Below, one piece after another: positions 28,201 to 35,559 of a stretch of DNA of 64,000 nucleotides (the first letter of the stretch is position 1; each line of letters opens with the position of its first letter). Source of the stretch: Arthrobacter globiformis (GTDB lineage Bacteria; Actinomycetota; Actinomycetes; Actinomycetales; Micrococcaceae); the NCBI RefSeq assembly GCF_003261175.1, contig NZ_QLNP01000067.1, positions 124,001 to 188,000 on the forward strand, given 5' to 3'. Both the position numbers and the translations under genes were made by a program. The notes beneath the pieces were generated by a model, which was not told the origin of the DNA, searched no databases, and saw nothing but the letters and a program-made list of their open reading frames with translations.

Positions 28201-28639
28201 GACGTCCCAGCGCGATCGCTACCTCGATGTGCGCCAGCACGTCGTCATCACCGCGGCCTGCCTCGACAAGGACACCCGCCGTGAGATCGCCACCTACGAC
28301 TACCTGGGTGATAAGTCCGGCGGCGAAACCCAGGAACTGGTGGCCTTCGTCGTCGGGTCGGCACTGCGCTATCAGCTGGGGGACGAGACCCGCTCCCGGC
28401 CCACGTTCGCACCGGTGTTTCTCGACGAGGGGTTCGTATTATCGGACAGCGAGTTCGCGGGCCGGTCCGTCCGGGCCTGGCAGAACCTGGGGTTCCAACT
28501 CATTATCGGCGCCCCGCTGGACAAGGTGACGTCGCTTGAGCCGCACATGGACCTGCTCCTGACCGTCACCAAAAACGCGCGGGGCTACTCCTACGTCAGC
28601 GACCTCCCCGACGAGCAGGACACCCGGGACAGCGCATGA
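25247..28639 (+). CDS. jetC: Wadjet subunit JetC (SMC/MukB-like ATPase)
   Basis: 1130 residues with the SMC layout: an N-terminal Walker A at residues 50-58 (GASGTGKST), long coiled coils with a central hinge region (around residues 550-650), and a C-terminal head with the signature GDKSGGETQ and Walker B (PVFLDEGFVL). It is the motor that extrudes DNA loops and presents small circular DNA to the JetD nuclease. No interruptions were seen, so the ATPase should be intact. ATGA overlaps join it to jetB and jetD. Confidence 0.93.
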   Translation: MTLELEIPDLQVVATEHAQWRVEALQLVNWGGFHGRTEVPFSPGSTLLSGASGTGKSTVLDAYIALMMPSNTPFNGASNDAGGRARSAEQRNLLTYLRGKMDTSRVDGSDEMRDQVLRGAGMTPVWGALAATFVNDQGRRYTAMRIYFVKAGGSVNGDVTTTFAAYEGYFDTSRLAPLAASRFDKRTLKAAVPGLTTFNTFWEFEGTLHTRLGIGGADGGRKAMRLLARLQAGMEVKRVDGLYKTMVLEEPVTYQAADQAILHFANLEASYSKMVDEANKVKVLQRLPALQTELADAEAKELLIRQFGADDDGPSSFRLWKLRTERGLLDDAVLANRRDHGAASRTFAQVKADEAEYGARLAQIARDKDANGGSAIEERRQKIASLEGSRDAVYQANLKFQMKTEAINLVVPETAGQFAEAQSAAADFLSGFGARESALDEQEGRAREDLAPLTARRKDLTEEAASLKDRAGMVPRGLHNARLRMAEAADLDPMRDLPFVAELIDLLPGEETWRKAIETTLGGLARTVLVDRSTRDRLSAAIDGVTIRPRINYQAVTLAEHEDWQGDPAMVSGKLAFLDSPFSRWVQDRVAGSGVDHLCVSDAAGLAGSGSRVTKSGQTRSGDRGAHGESGEGNIIGFSNERRLKDVAELLAELEPEIAKANDRIRDIMQRRADLRRQRDAHLFVQDSNWAAIDHLGIDREITELQDAISRLRSTNEILDALEAEDEQIRPLHGQANRARVLAERDMEKLQSLWGGLVTQQDTVQAATDDIVDRQTATVTEAQQAYLDELFTSNWEATSLKSFEPNITALRKRLREESEAARRNAKSATNAMVSMFEAYQSSWTENNLGTTADSADGYREILDRIQSEGLYERRNKWRRELAAWSSDDLLRLNDAFDTALADIEDRLLPINRILETLPFGDKGGVLQITLRRLQSEDLGRFRRGLRELSSGLALELTEDQIEARFKKLSEFMARIRIPEGHTKSSTSQRDRYLDVRQHVVITAACLDKDTRREIATYDYLGDKSGGETQELVAFVVGSALRYQLGDETRSRPTFAPVFLDEGFVLSDSEFAGRSVRAWQNLGFQLIIGAPLDKVTSLEPHMDLLLTVTKNARGYSYVSDLPDEQDTRDSA

Positions 28640-29823
28640 AAACACCGCCGGCCGTCACCGAAGACATCCGCCGTCGACTGAGCGGCAGGTGGCATGCCCA
28701 CCTGACCGGGGAGGAGAGGGCGTTTCCGCACGCCTTCGCCCTGGGCCGCCCGGCAACATCTGAGCTCCGGGCCGACTACTCCGCTGTGCACGCGCAGACC
28801 GTGCAGTGGCAGGACTGGGCGAGGGCGCACGAGGTAGTCCTCGACTACGAGAACCGCGCGGCAAAGGGCAGGACCACGCAGCCAGTTCCTACTCACGCGC
28901 GGGTGGCATCCATCGACCATGCCGCATCTATCGCCGGCGGAGTCTGGCCCGACAGGCTTGCCCGGGCACGCCAGCGGCTCGACGTCTTGCGCGATAGGCA
29001 TCCGCACCTGGTCGAGGTCGGGAAGACTCTCCGTACCCTCGACGCGTACCGGGACGTTGACTTCGGGCTGCTCCTCTCCGTCGCCGACTGGTACCGGGAG
29101 GACCCGGCCCGCGCCAACCTTGGGGTCACTCCACGCCAGGTCCCGATCCCGGGGGTGCACGCGAAGTGGCTGCAATCCCACCGCCGCGGGGTTCAGGCGC
29201 TCACCGGGCTCGACGACCTCGGCCTGCTGCCAGGCCACCCGCCCCGGATCCACTTCACGTATCTCGACCCCGGCCACCTCGCCGCCGGCGGCCGCGTCCA
29301 CGACTCGGCGACAGCCGGCGACAGATTCACACCGGCCTACGTGCCGGAGACCGTCGTCATCTCTGAGAACAAGGACACCGCAATCCACTTTCCGCCCCTG
29401 GCTGGCGGCATCTCTGTCGAGGGGGTTGGCAAGGGCGGAAAGACGCCCGCATCATTCCCGTGGATCAGGGATTCCCCGGTGTTGGTCTACTGGGGCGACA
29501 TGGACCGCGACGGCTACGAGATCCTGGACGGATACCGGGCCGACTTCGACCGCGACATCGACTCGATTCTCATGGGCCCGGAGGACTACGAGACCTACGA
29601 GGCCTTCGGCACCGAACTGGACCAGACAGGCAGAGTGCTCCTGCCCGGCGTCCCGAGGCCGGTGGACAGGCTCCGCGCGGAAGAGCGTGCGGTCTACCTG
29701 CGTCTCCTTGATGCGCGGCACACCGGCCACCGGCGCGTCGAGCAGGAACGGATTCCTCTTGCCAGGGCGCTGGAACAAGTCGAGTTGGTCCGCCAGAGGG
29801 TGGCCGACCGCGACGCTCATTGA
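28636..29823 (+). CDS. jetD: Wadjet nuclease JetD (TOPRIM, DUF3322/DUF2220)
   Basis: 395 residues, the usual JetD length. The N-terminal half corresponds to DUF3322. The C-terminal half (DUF2220) has the TOPRIM catalytic pattern: a glutamate in VVISENKDTA near residue 241 and a DxD in YWGDMDRDGYEIL near residue 287. JetD cuts the plasmid once JetABC has fully reeled it in. The metal-binding residues are present, so the nuclease is likely active. It ends the operon. Confidence 0.92.
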   Translation: MKTPPAVTEDIRRRLSGRWHAHLTGEERAFPHAFALGRPATSELRADYSAVHAQTVQWQDWARAHEVVLDYENRAAKGRTTQPVPTHARVASIDHAASIAGGVWPDRLARARQRLDVLRDRHPHLVEVGKTLRTLDAYRDVDFGLLLSVADWYREDPARANLGVTPRQVPIPGVHAKWLQSHRRGVQALTGLDDLGLLPGHPPRIHFTYLDPGHLAAGGRVHDSATAGDRFTPAYVPETVVISENKDTAIHFPPLAGGISVEGVGKGGKTPASFPWIRDSPVLVYWGDMDRDGYEILDGYRADFDRDIDSILMGPEDYETYEAFGTELDQTGRVLLPGVPRPVDRLRAEERAVYLRLLDARHTGHRRVEQERIPLARALEQVELVRQRVADRDAH

Positions 29824-29915
29824 GCTCTGCGGTGTATTACGGTGCCCGACGAGCCATGATAGATCGCGGCACCGCGGGCAAAGCGAAAATTTGTTCGAAT
29901 GTGGAGGGGTCTGTG

Positions 29916-29931
29916 GAGAACGTATGTTCGA
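29916..29931 (+). promoter_or_regulatory. LexA/SOS-like box upstream of the second orphan paralog
   Basis: GAGAACGTATGTTCGA matches the actinobacterial SOS operator TCGAAC-N4-GTTCGA with one perfect half and an imperfect other half. It lies about 31 bases before the GTG start of the 29963 gene and corresponds to the box at 426-441. A further half-site (TTCGAA) lies at 29894-29899. Confidence 0.45.
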
Positions 29932-29962
29932 TAAACCCCAGAATTCGTCCTAAAATTGGGGC

Positions 29963-30247
29963 GTGATCAAGGCAGGCTCTCAAGAGGACGTGGACCGGAT
30001 GATGGCGCGCCTGGACGCCGACAAGAGCCGTCCGATGGATGACACTTCGCCGATCCGGGACTTCCCTAAGTACGGCCGTCCCCTGGTGCAGGTCGGCAGC
30101 ATCTACGGCAAGGCCGTCGCCTGGTCACGCCGCTACGGCCTGATCGAGTGGCTGGATGTCTCCGGTGCATACCACCTGGGATGGGCGCAGTCATCCAGCA
30201 TTAAACGCGTGACGGCGGAGGAGTGGAAGGGCAGCAGCGGGTTATAG
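29963..30247 (+). CDS. Small orphan protein, paralog of the gene at 130-414
   Basis: 94 residues from a GTG at 29963, aligning over its full length with the 130-414 product (shared FPKYGRPLV, IYGKAV, YGLIEWLD, SSSIKRV and EEWKGSSGL-like end). No ribosome binding site is obvious; AAAATT about 16 bases upstream could be a -10 element. It lies 139 bases after jetD on the same strand but appears to have its own promoter and LexA-like box. The two copies bracket the conjugation-Wadjet block. Function unknown. Confidence 0.7.
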   Translation: MIKAGSQEDVDRMMARLDADKSRPMDDTSPIRDFPKYGRPLVQVGSIYGKAVAWSRRYGLIEWLDVSGAYHLGWAQSSSIKRVTAEEWKGSSGL

Positions 30248-30430
30248 GGGGTGCTGGCGACGGGCCGCAGACATGTCAGAGAGTCAGCTCCCACTGAGGC
30301 GTCGAAGGCAGGTGCTAATCGACGCAGCCAGTACTAGCGTGCCGCGAAGGACTGCACCGGGATGCGATCGGAACTCCGCCGTACACCTTCGCGAATCCCG
30401 GCCAATAGAAACTCTGGCGAGTGGCCGAAG

Positions 30431-31483
30431 TCAGTCCTCAAGCCATCTGGCTGTGTCTTCGAGCTGGGCTCTGAGATCGGCCCACGGCCGGTCGAGGTCG
30501 AGCGTCCGAGCGCCGATCCGGTTGCCCTGGATCGTTACATCCAGGTCTGGCTGTAAAGGAGCGTCTGTGCGTGCGTATAGCAGCAGGCCGCTGACCGATC
30601 CGTCGCGGTCCACGTCGGCGTTCTTCACATAGGTCAGCACCTGGTAGAGGTTCGCAGAGTGTATGGTCGCCTTCCCCCACATGCCGACCTGCATCGATCG
30701 GCTGTAGTACTTTGCATCGATGATCAGCGTCCGCCGCCCACGCCGGAGCGTGACATCGGTGCGCATTGCCGGGAGCTGTTCGGCTCCGAGCGCCCTCGTC
30801 TCATCGAAGTCCCAGGAAACGGTGGACGCGGCGGGGGAGAACTCGGGGTGGTGGGTGGCGTAGTAGCCGCGCAGGAAGCGCTCGTACAGACTGCTCATCG
30901 CGTCGTCCGATACCCATGAAGCGAGCTTTGCTGCACCGGCGGCCTGGGTGGGCAGGAGCCCGCGCACGATCAGTTCGCAGACACCGAGCAGCAGCCGGTA
31001 CGCGGAGTTCGCACGGTGGTAGGTGAGCCCGTCCCAGCGGATCGAAGTCGGTGGGATCAGCGTCACCGCGTCCAGGTATGGCAGGAGCCGACGTAGCGCG
31101 TCTCTGCGCTGCGTGGAGACTTCCCCGTGGCGGATGAGGAGGACCATGACCGACTTCAGTGCCTGGTTGTAGGGCGTGTCGGGTTCGTACTCGTCGAACT
31201 CGCACACCAGCCTGCCCCGGACCTTGGAGCGGGTGGCCACGGTCCGGGCAACGTCGATGCGGCCGCGCACGGTGGCTAAGTCGTCGCTGCGCCGCAGGTA
31301 GTCGCGGTGGAGGCCGCGTTTGACCTGTGCACCGACGCCGTGCACGAGAATCTCCGCGAGTAAGTCGTGGAGGTGGTCGAAGGTCTCGGCCGCGATCCGG
31401 TCGCTGCCGTCGCTTCGGATCGTCCGGAAGGCGTAAGCCATCATCACGTACACATTGCGGATGGCGATCGAGCGGTCGGTCAT
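30431..31483 (-). CDS. mcrC: McrC-family restriction nuclease subunit
   Basis: 350 residues from ATG 31483 (MTDRSIAIRNVYVMMAYAF, a typical McrC opening). The C-terminal PD-(D/E)xK-type nuclease core is visible at about residue 250 (MRTDVTLRR... TLIIDAKYYS). McrC is the cleavage partner of the McrB GTPase, cutting DNA between modified recognition sites. The start overlaps the mcrB stop (ATGA), so the subunits are co-translated. No disruption seen. Confidence 0.88.
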   Translation of the reverse strand: MTDRSIAIRNVYVMMAYAFRTIRSDGSDRIAAETFDHLHDLLAEILVHGVGAQVKRGLHRDYLRRSDDLATVRGRIDVARTVATRSKVRGRLVCEFDEYEPDTPYNQALKSVMVLLIRHGEVSTQRRDALRRLLPYLDAVTLIPPTSIRWDGLTYHRANSAYRLLLGVCELIVRGLLPTQAAGAAKLASWVSDDAMSSLYERFLRGYYATHHPEFSPAASTVSWDFDETRALGAEQLPAMRTDVTLRRGRRTLIIDAKYYSRSMQVGMWGKATIHSANLYQVLTYVKNADVDRDGSVSGLLLYARTDAPLQPDLDVTIQGNRIGARTLDLDRPWADLRAQLEDTARWLED

Positions 31484-33723
31484 ATGAGCGCGGCCCGGAG
31501 CCTGACTGCCCATTCCTCGGCCGTGGCCGGTTCGTCGAACCAGTACTCGTCGAGGAGGGGGATGAGTTCGTCCTCGACGACCGAGTGGAGCCAGGTCTCC
31601 TCGCTGTCGCCGGCCGGGGGTCTGGAGAGGTAGCTGTGCCCGATCGCGAAGCCCTGGCCGAGTGCGGGGTCGGCGGCGATCGCCTTGTTGAGGTCGACGA
31701 CCGCCGCGACGACGCTGTCGAGCGAAGGGCTGCCCGCGTCCTGCTGCCAGCGGGTGAACCCCTCCGAGTCGAAGCCCGGCCCCATCTCAAAAAAGCCGAA
31801 GCGACGGCGCAGCGCGTAGTCAAGTACGGCGAGGCTGCGGTCGGCGGTGTTCATCATGCCGATGATGTGCACGTTGGAGGGCACGGAGAATGTTTCGTTC
31901 TTGTACAGGAGGCGGAGGTCGTGCCCGCGCTTGTCGGCTTCGATGAGCATAAGCAGCTCGCCGAAGATCTTGGAGATGTTGCCGCGATTTATCTCGTCGA
32001 CGATGAAGAAGTACGGCCGGTCGGCGTCGTCGGCGCGGGCTTCTTCGCAGAACCGGTAGAACGGTCCTTCGGCGAGGACGAAGCCGCCCGTCTCCGTGGG
32101 GCGGTACCCCATCATAAAGTCCTCGTACGAGTAGCTTTGGTGGAACTGGACCATCTGGACGCGGCTCGGGTCCTTCTCGCCCATGATGGAATACGCCAGT
32201 CTCTTGGCGGCGAAGGTCTTCCCGACGCCCGGCGGGCCCGCGAGGATGACGTTCTTCTTGCGCGCCAGCAGGGAGCGGAGACGCTCGTACCGTTCCTCGG
32301 GCAGGTAGACCTCCCGTAGGAATGCGGCCCGGTCGTATTGTGGCAGCGGCACCGTCGTGGCGGGCAGGGCGGGCTCGTCCTCGCCGGTGACGAGCGCTTC
32401 GAGCTGCTCGACATAGTCCTGATAAGGAGTGATGTCGGTGAGCGTCTTGAGGGCGGCGTTTCCGGGGTGCTCCCAGGACCCCGTGTGCGTCCACTCCACA
32501 GAACGGACATGAATGTACGAGCCACGGTCGGGCTCGAATCGGGCGGCGGAGGTGACCTCGCCGCGCCCCAGGATCTCCTTTCGTCCGCGCTTTGCGAAGA
32601 CGATGTCGCCCTCGGCGATATCATGCTGGAACTGCCACACCGCGAGGACGTCGTTCCTCAGCGACCCGCCGGTCCCCTCGGGGTCGAGCGCTTGGCGGAT
32701 CGCTTCACGGCTCGGGTAGGTGTTGAGGTCGTCGAGCTCGTCCCAGCCGATCGCCATGATGCCTTCGGATGAGAACCTCTCCCATTCCGATGCCTGCGCG
32801 CCGGGGGAGTAGAGCCAGTAGTGCCGTGGACGGGGATCGCCCAGGTCAGCAGTCCCGGTATCTGTCGAGGTGGGTTCAGCCCGGGATGGGTCCCAGAGCT
32901 GCGCCACCGCCGGCGTCCAGAAGTGGAACGGCCCCTCAACCTCGACGGTGAGGGACGAGCGGATCGCGAGGAGGTCGCGATCGATCGAGGCCGGGTCGTT
33001 CCCCGTCGCCCCGCCAATCCGATCGGCCAGGCCATCGCGGATCCTCGACTTCATCGGGGCCGATGAGATCGGTTCGAATGTGTCCGGGCGGGCGAGAAAC
33101 TGCAGCGCGTTGCGAATGTCGGGCCGGTCGCTGCCGGAAGCGAGCATGACGCGCTGCAGCTCCCACGGATCGGCGCGTGCAGCCTCGCGCTCCGTCTCCG
33201 CCAGCCCGTTCCAGTGGCGCACGAAGGTGGCGGCCCAGATGATGTGCCGCCACAGCGCCCCGTTGTACCCCATACCCCCTTCGAACCCTGCAGTCCCGGC
33301 GGGGCGGGCCAGCCAAGCCGACATCGGCTCCGGGATCGTCACGGGGGAGCGGAGGTGGGCGAGCACTCCCTCGACGTGGGCGCGCCGGGTCTGGGGCCGG
33401 GCCGAGGATAGCGGGTGCTCGCGCAGGAACACGAGCTCGGCTGCGAGGAGCACCACCTCTTGGGAGGCGCCCTCAAGCTGCTGGTCGAACTTGTCCCACT
33501 GGCGTTGATCGGCCCCGAGGATCGGGTTGTCCCCGATCCTCGAGCGCAGGTCCTCGGCCGCCTCGGCCGTCCAGATTGTAGCCGTCGGGTCGATTACAGA
33601 CCGTCCGTCGCCGAGCATGTGCCCGATCACCTCACCGGCCTCGCTAGCGATCGCCATGTCAGGTGCCGGCCGTGATGTCGTGACCCGAGGCTCTGCGTCG
33701 GTGTCGAAGTGATTTTCGGGCAT
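31480..33723 (-). CDS. mcrB: McrB-family GTPase with an EVE-like modified-base reader domain
   Basis: 747 residues in three parts. An N-terminal ~290-residue helical region of unknown type; an EVE/PUA-like domain at about 300-440 (HYWLYSPG, WERFSSEGIMAIGWDEL, EGDIVFAKRGRKEILGRGEV); and an AAA+ McrB motor from about 480 with Walker A GPPGVGKTFAAK, Walker B FIVDEINRG and the GTP-specificity motif MMNTADRSLAVLD. EVE domains bind modified cytosines, so this subunit should recognise modified DNA and drive McrC. It forms an operon with mcrC and would act against phages with modified genomes or foreign-methylated DNA. Confidence 0.88.
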   Translation of the reverse strand: MPENHFDTDAEPRVTTSRPAPDMAIASEAGEVIGHMLGDGRSVIDPTATIWTAEAAEDLRSRIGDNPILGADQRQWDKFDQQLEGASQEVVLLAAELVFLREHPLSSARPQTRRAHVEGVLAHLRSPVTIPEPMSAWLARPAGTAGFEGGMGYNGALWRHIIWAATFVRHWNGLAETEREAARADPWELQRVMLASGSDRPDIRNALQFLARPDTFEPISSAPMKSRIRDGLADRIGGATGNDPASIDRDLLAIRSSLTVEVEGPFHFWTPAVAQLWDPSRAEPTSTDTGTADLGDPRPRHYWLYSPGAQASEWERFSSEGIMAIGWDELDDLNTYPSREAIRQALDPEGTGGSLRNDVLAVWQFQHDIAEGDIVFAKRGRKEILGRGEVTSAARFEPDRGSYIHVRSVEWTHTGSWEHPGNAALKTLTDITPYQDYVEQLEALVTGEDEPALPATTVPLPQYDRAAFLREVYLPEERYERLRSLLARKKNVILAGPPGVGKTFAAKRLAYSIMGEKDPSRVQMVQFHQSYSYEDFMMGYRPTETGGFVLAEGPFYRFCEEARADDADRPYFFIVDEINRGNISKIFGELLMLIEADKRGHDLRLLYKNETFSVPSNVHIIGMMNTADRSLAVLDYALRRRFGFFEMGPGFDSEGFTRWQQDAGSPSLDSVVAAVVDLNKAIAADPALGQGFAIGHSYLSRPPAGDSEETWLHSVVEDELIPLLDEYWFDEPATAEEWAVRLRAALI

Positions 33724-33781
33724 ACCTGCATTCTGCCGGATTGGTGCCCGTCCCGCGTGCAGGCCCGGCGGCTAGCGCTCG

Positions 33782-34114
33782 TCAATTGTCCCTTCGGGCC
33801 AACTTCCGTACCGATGCGGGGAGCTCTCCGCCGGCCTTCTTGATGGCCGCTTCGTAGACTTTCGCGGAGGCATGCGCCCACAGGCCGAGGGTGTGTCCCC
33901 CCCGCTCAGAATCGCACTTCTTGTGTCGGGGCCAATCGTTGCCTTGTTCGCGGAAGTCCACGAGCTGGGCCAGCCGTCGGTGCCATTGGGCTTCCTCGGC
34001 CGCTTTTCTGGGGTTCCAGTCCCATCCGGGGACTTGGGACAGGACCTCGCCGTAGGCTGGGTGAAGCGTGCCTTGCGCTGCCTCGCGCCGGCGGGCTGAG
34101 AACCACCGGGCCAT
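33782..34114 (-). CDS. Helicase-associated (HA) domain protein, short
   Basis: 110 residues from ATG 34114, which has a clear AAGGAGG seven bases upstream; the longer frame to 34321 is unlikely. The middle (AQWHRRLAQLVDFREQGNDW then PRHKK) matches one repeat of the helicase-associated domain usually found in tandem at the C-terminus of large helicases and phage or plasmid proteins. A single repeat alone suggests a DNA-binding remnant or a small accessory protein. It is upstream of the mcrBC genes on the same strand, 59 bases away. Confidence 0.6.
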   Translation of the reverse strand: MARWFSARRREAAQGTLHPAYGEVLSQVPGWDWNPRKAAEEAQWHRRLAQLVDFREQGNDWPRHKKCDSERGGHTLGLWAHASAKVYEAAIKKAGGELPASVRKLARRDN

Positions 34115-34553
34115 CGACCGTTCCTCCTTGTCGTCCGAGCGTTCGCGGGGGAGTCTGCCTCCGCCTCGCTTCAAGATTCTGGAGATGCCTTGAATGAGCC
34201 CTATGCAGACCAAAGGAGCAAGAGTCGGACCGGACGGCTGTGGGCGCGAGCCCACGGGCTGGTCCACGGGAGCCCCTCGCGTGGATCTACCAGCTTGCTT
34301 GGCCCGAGACGGGTTCAGCAAGCGAATAATTCAACAACATAATGACAGTTATGTTGTCGGCGGCGGTGAAGGCAAAGGTAGGTCGGCGGACGACTAGTCG
34401 GTCGTGATCACTATTGGCCGCCAGCGGCGTCCGTGAATGCGGCGATGACTGCGGCGGGTTCATCCAGGTGGTCGACGGGGCGGCAATGGTCCGCGAACAA
34501 CGACGTCGGGATGTCATCCAAAAGACCATGTTCTGGTCGAGCTGGAGTGCTCT

Positions 34554-34664
34554 ATGGGAGAGGACCCGAAGGCCTCGCACTACATCGGCTCTCTCGTTCT
34601 GGCGAGCAGTCCTGATTTTGGCGCCGTCGGCGTCAACAAGTTCTTCGTCGTCGATAGCGCCTGA
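34554..34664 (+). pseudogene. Short gene tail, unidentified
   Basis: A 36-residue frame from ATG 34554 to TGA 34662-34664 (MGEDPKASHYIGSLVLASSP...) with strongly actinobacterial codon use. The frame is open further upstream through the in-frame sequence HVLVELEC, but no start site is visible. It looks like the C-terminal end of a deleted gene. No family recognised. Confidence 0.3.
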
Positions 34665-34905
34665 CGACGCCGACGCTCCTTCTGGCCGTACTCCGCGACC
34701 ATCTGGTCGAAGCGGGGCATCCCGAACGCGCTAACGGAATCGACGCGCAGTACCTAGACCGGTGGCCGAACGTGCGGTGGAACTCGATGGTACGAGATTC
34801 AGTGGTCAAGAGTCCCCTTTTAATGAAAGTGTTTGATTCTTTCTCGATGCCCTGTTTTGCGCATGACAAAGCAAACTCCAATAGTGTTCGATAAACGCAC
34901 CGAGC
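34665..34905. other. AT-rich boundary interval
   Basis: About 240 bases without a gene. The base composition drops sharply in GC from about 34790, marking the left edge of the small replicon-like segment that follows. Confidence 0.4.
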
Positions 34906-34934
34906 TTGTTTTGCGATGCAATTTCTGGTATAAT
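34906..34934 (+). promoter_or_regulatory. Sigma-70 type promoter for the small zinc-binding gene
   Basis: A perfect -10 hexamer TATAAT (34929-34934) lies 17 bases after a TTGTTT -35 element (34906-34911). It is about 40 bases before the ATG at 34973, in an AT-rich context unlike the surrounding DNA. Confidence 0.6.
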
Positions 34935-34972
34935 ATGAGGGTAGAAATAAAACCCCTTAAAGAAAGAAGATA

Positions 34973-35173
34973 ATGGTTCAATTCGCAGCAGCAAATAAGA
35001 TTGAAGAAGCCTGGATCGCCGCTGGCAGCCCTTGGTGCGAGCACCCCCAGGTCGACAAGGAATACCATCTGAGCATGGACTCGGGGGACAGGCGTTGCCT
35101 GTCCTGTGGCGATACGTTCACCCGTCCGGAGTGGAAGGCCGGCAACCTTGAACCCCGAGGCAATAAGCCATAG
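34973..35173 (+). CDS. Small putative zinc-binding protein
   Basis: 66 residues with AAAGAAAGA upstream and a good promoter. CEH near residue 22 and CLSCGDTF near residue 42 could form a zinc site. Short proteins with this type of knuckle are frequent in actinophages and plasmids. It is the leftmost gene of a segment that also carries a tRNA-like gene and a helicase. Function unknown. Confidence 0.6.
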   Translation: MVQFAAANKIEEAWIAAGSPWCEHPQVDKEYHLSMDSGDRRCLSCGDTFTRPEWKAGNLEPRGNKP

Positions 35174-35238
35174 GCCAATCCCGACTCGCCGCCGCAGATG
35201 CCTTTCTCTGCAGGCGGCGATTTGTGTTTAACGACTTG

Positions 35239-35312
35239 CACAGTGGACAGGATTCGAACAGGCGGCCTGCGGGTTTGGAATCCGCCGCTCTGCCCATCTG
35301 AGCTACTACCGC
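35239..35312 (-). tRNA. tRNA-Trp-like gene (anticodon CCA), degenerate
   Basis: A 74-base cloverleaf can be drawn: acceptor stem with six of seven positions paired (two as G-U), D stem GCTC/GAGC intact, anticodon arm GCGGA-TTCCAAA-CCCGC with one mismatch and CCA anticodon, T loop TTCGAAT intact but T stem only three of five paired. The 3' CCA is not encoded. Mismatches suggest either a diverged phage/plasmid-type tRNA or a decaying copy. Confidence 0.55.
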
Positions 35313-35559
35313 ATGGGCCTGTGGCCGTTTGCACGCATTTCATATTGTGCTGCACCCTGCAGCACTGACTCCCGGTGTGCAGACTTTGACTAGGAATGTT
35401 TGCACAGTTCGGAGCTCCCGTTCGGCGACGGTTGCACCCTGCGAAGGCGCAGCCAGACAGCCCCTACAGGCATAACGAAACACACCACGCGCAGATGGCC
35501 CGGCCGCTTCCAGGCAAGGAATCGACCGGGCCATCAGTTGCTGTTAATACGTGCTCCGC

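Noticed and set aside
31327-32319. 330-codon plus-strand open frame
   Set aside because: Antisense to the mcrC start and the mcrB AAA+ core; no recognisable domain.
34287-34580. 97-codon minus-strand frame
   Set aside because: Serine/arginine-rich; a different minus frame and a plus frame in the same place look more protein-like but are also only fragments.
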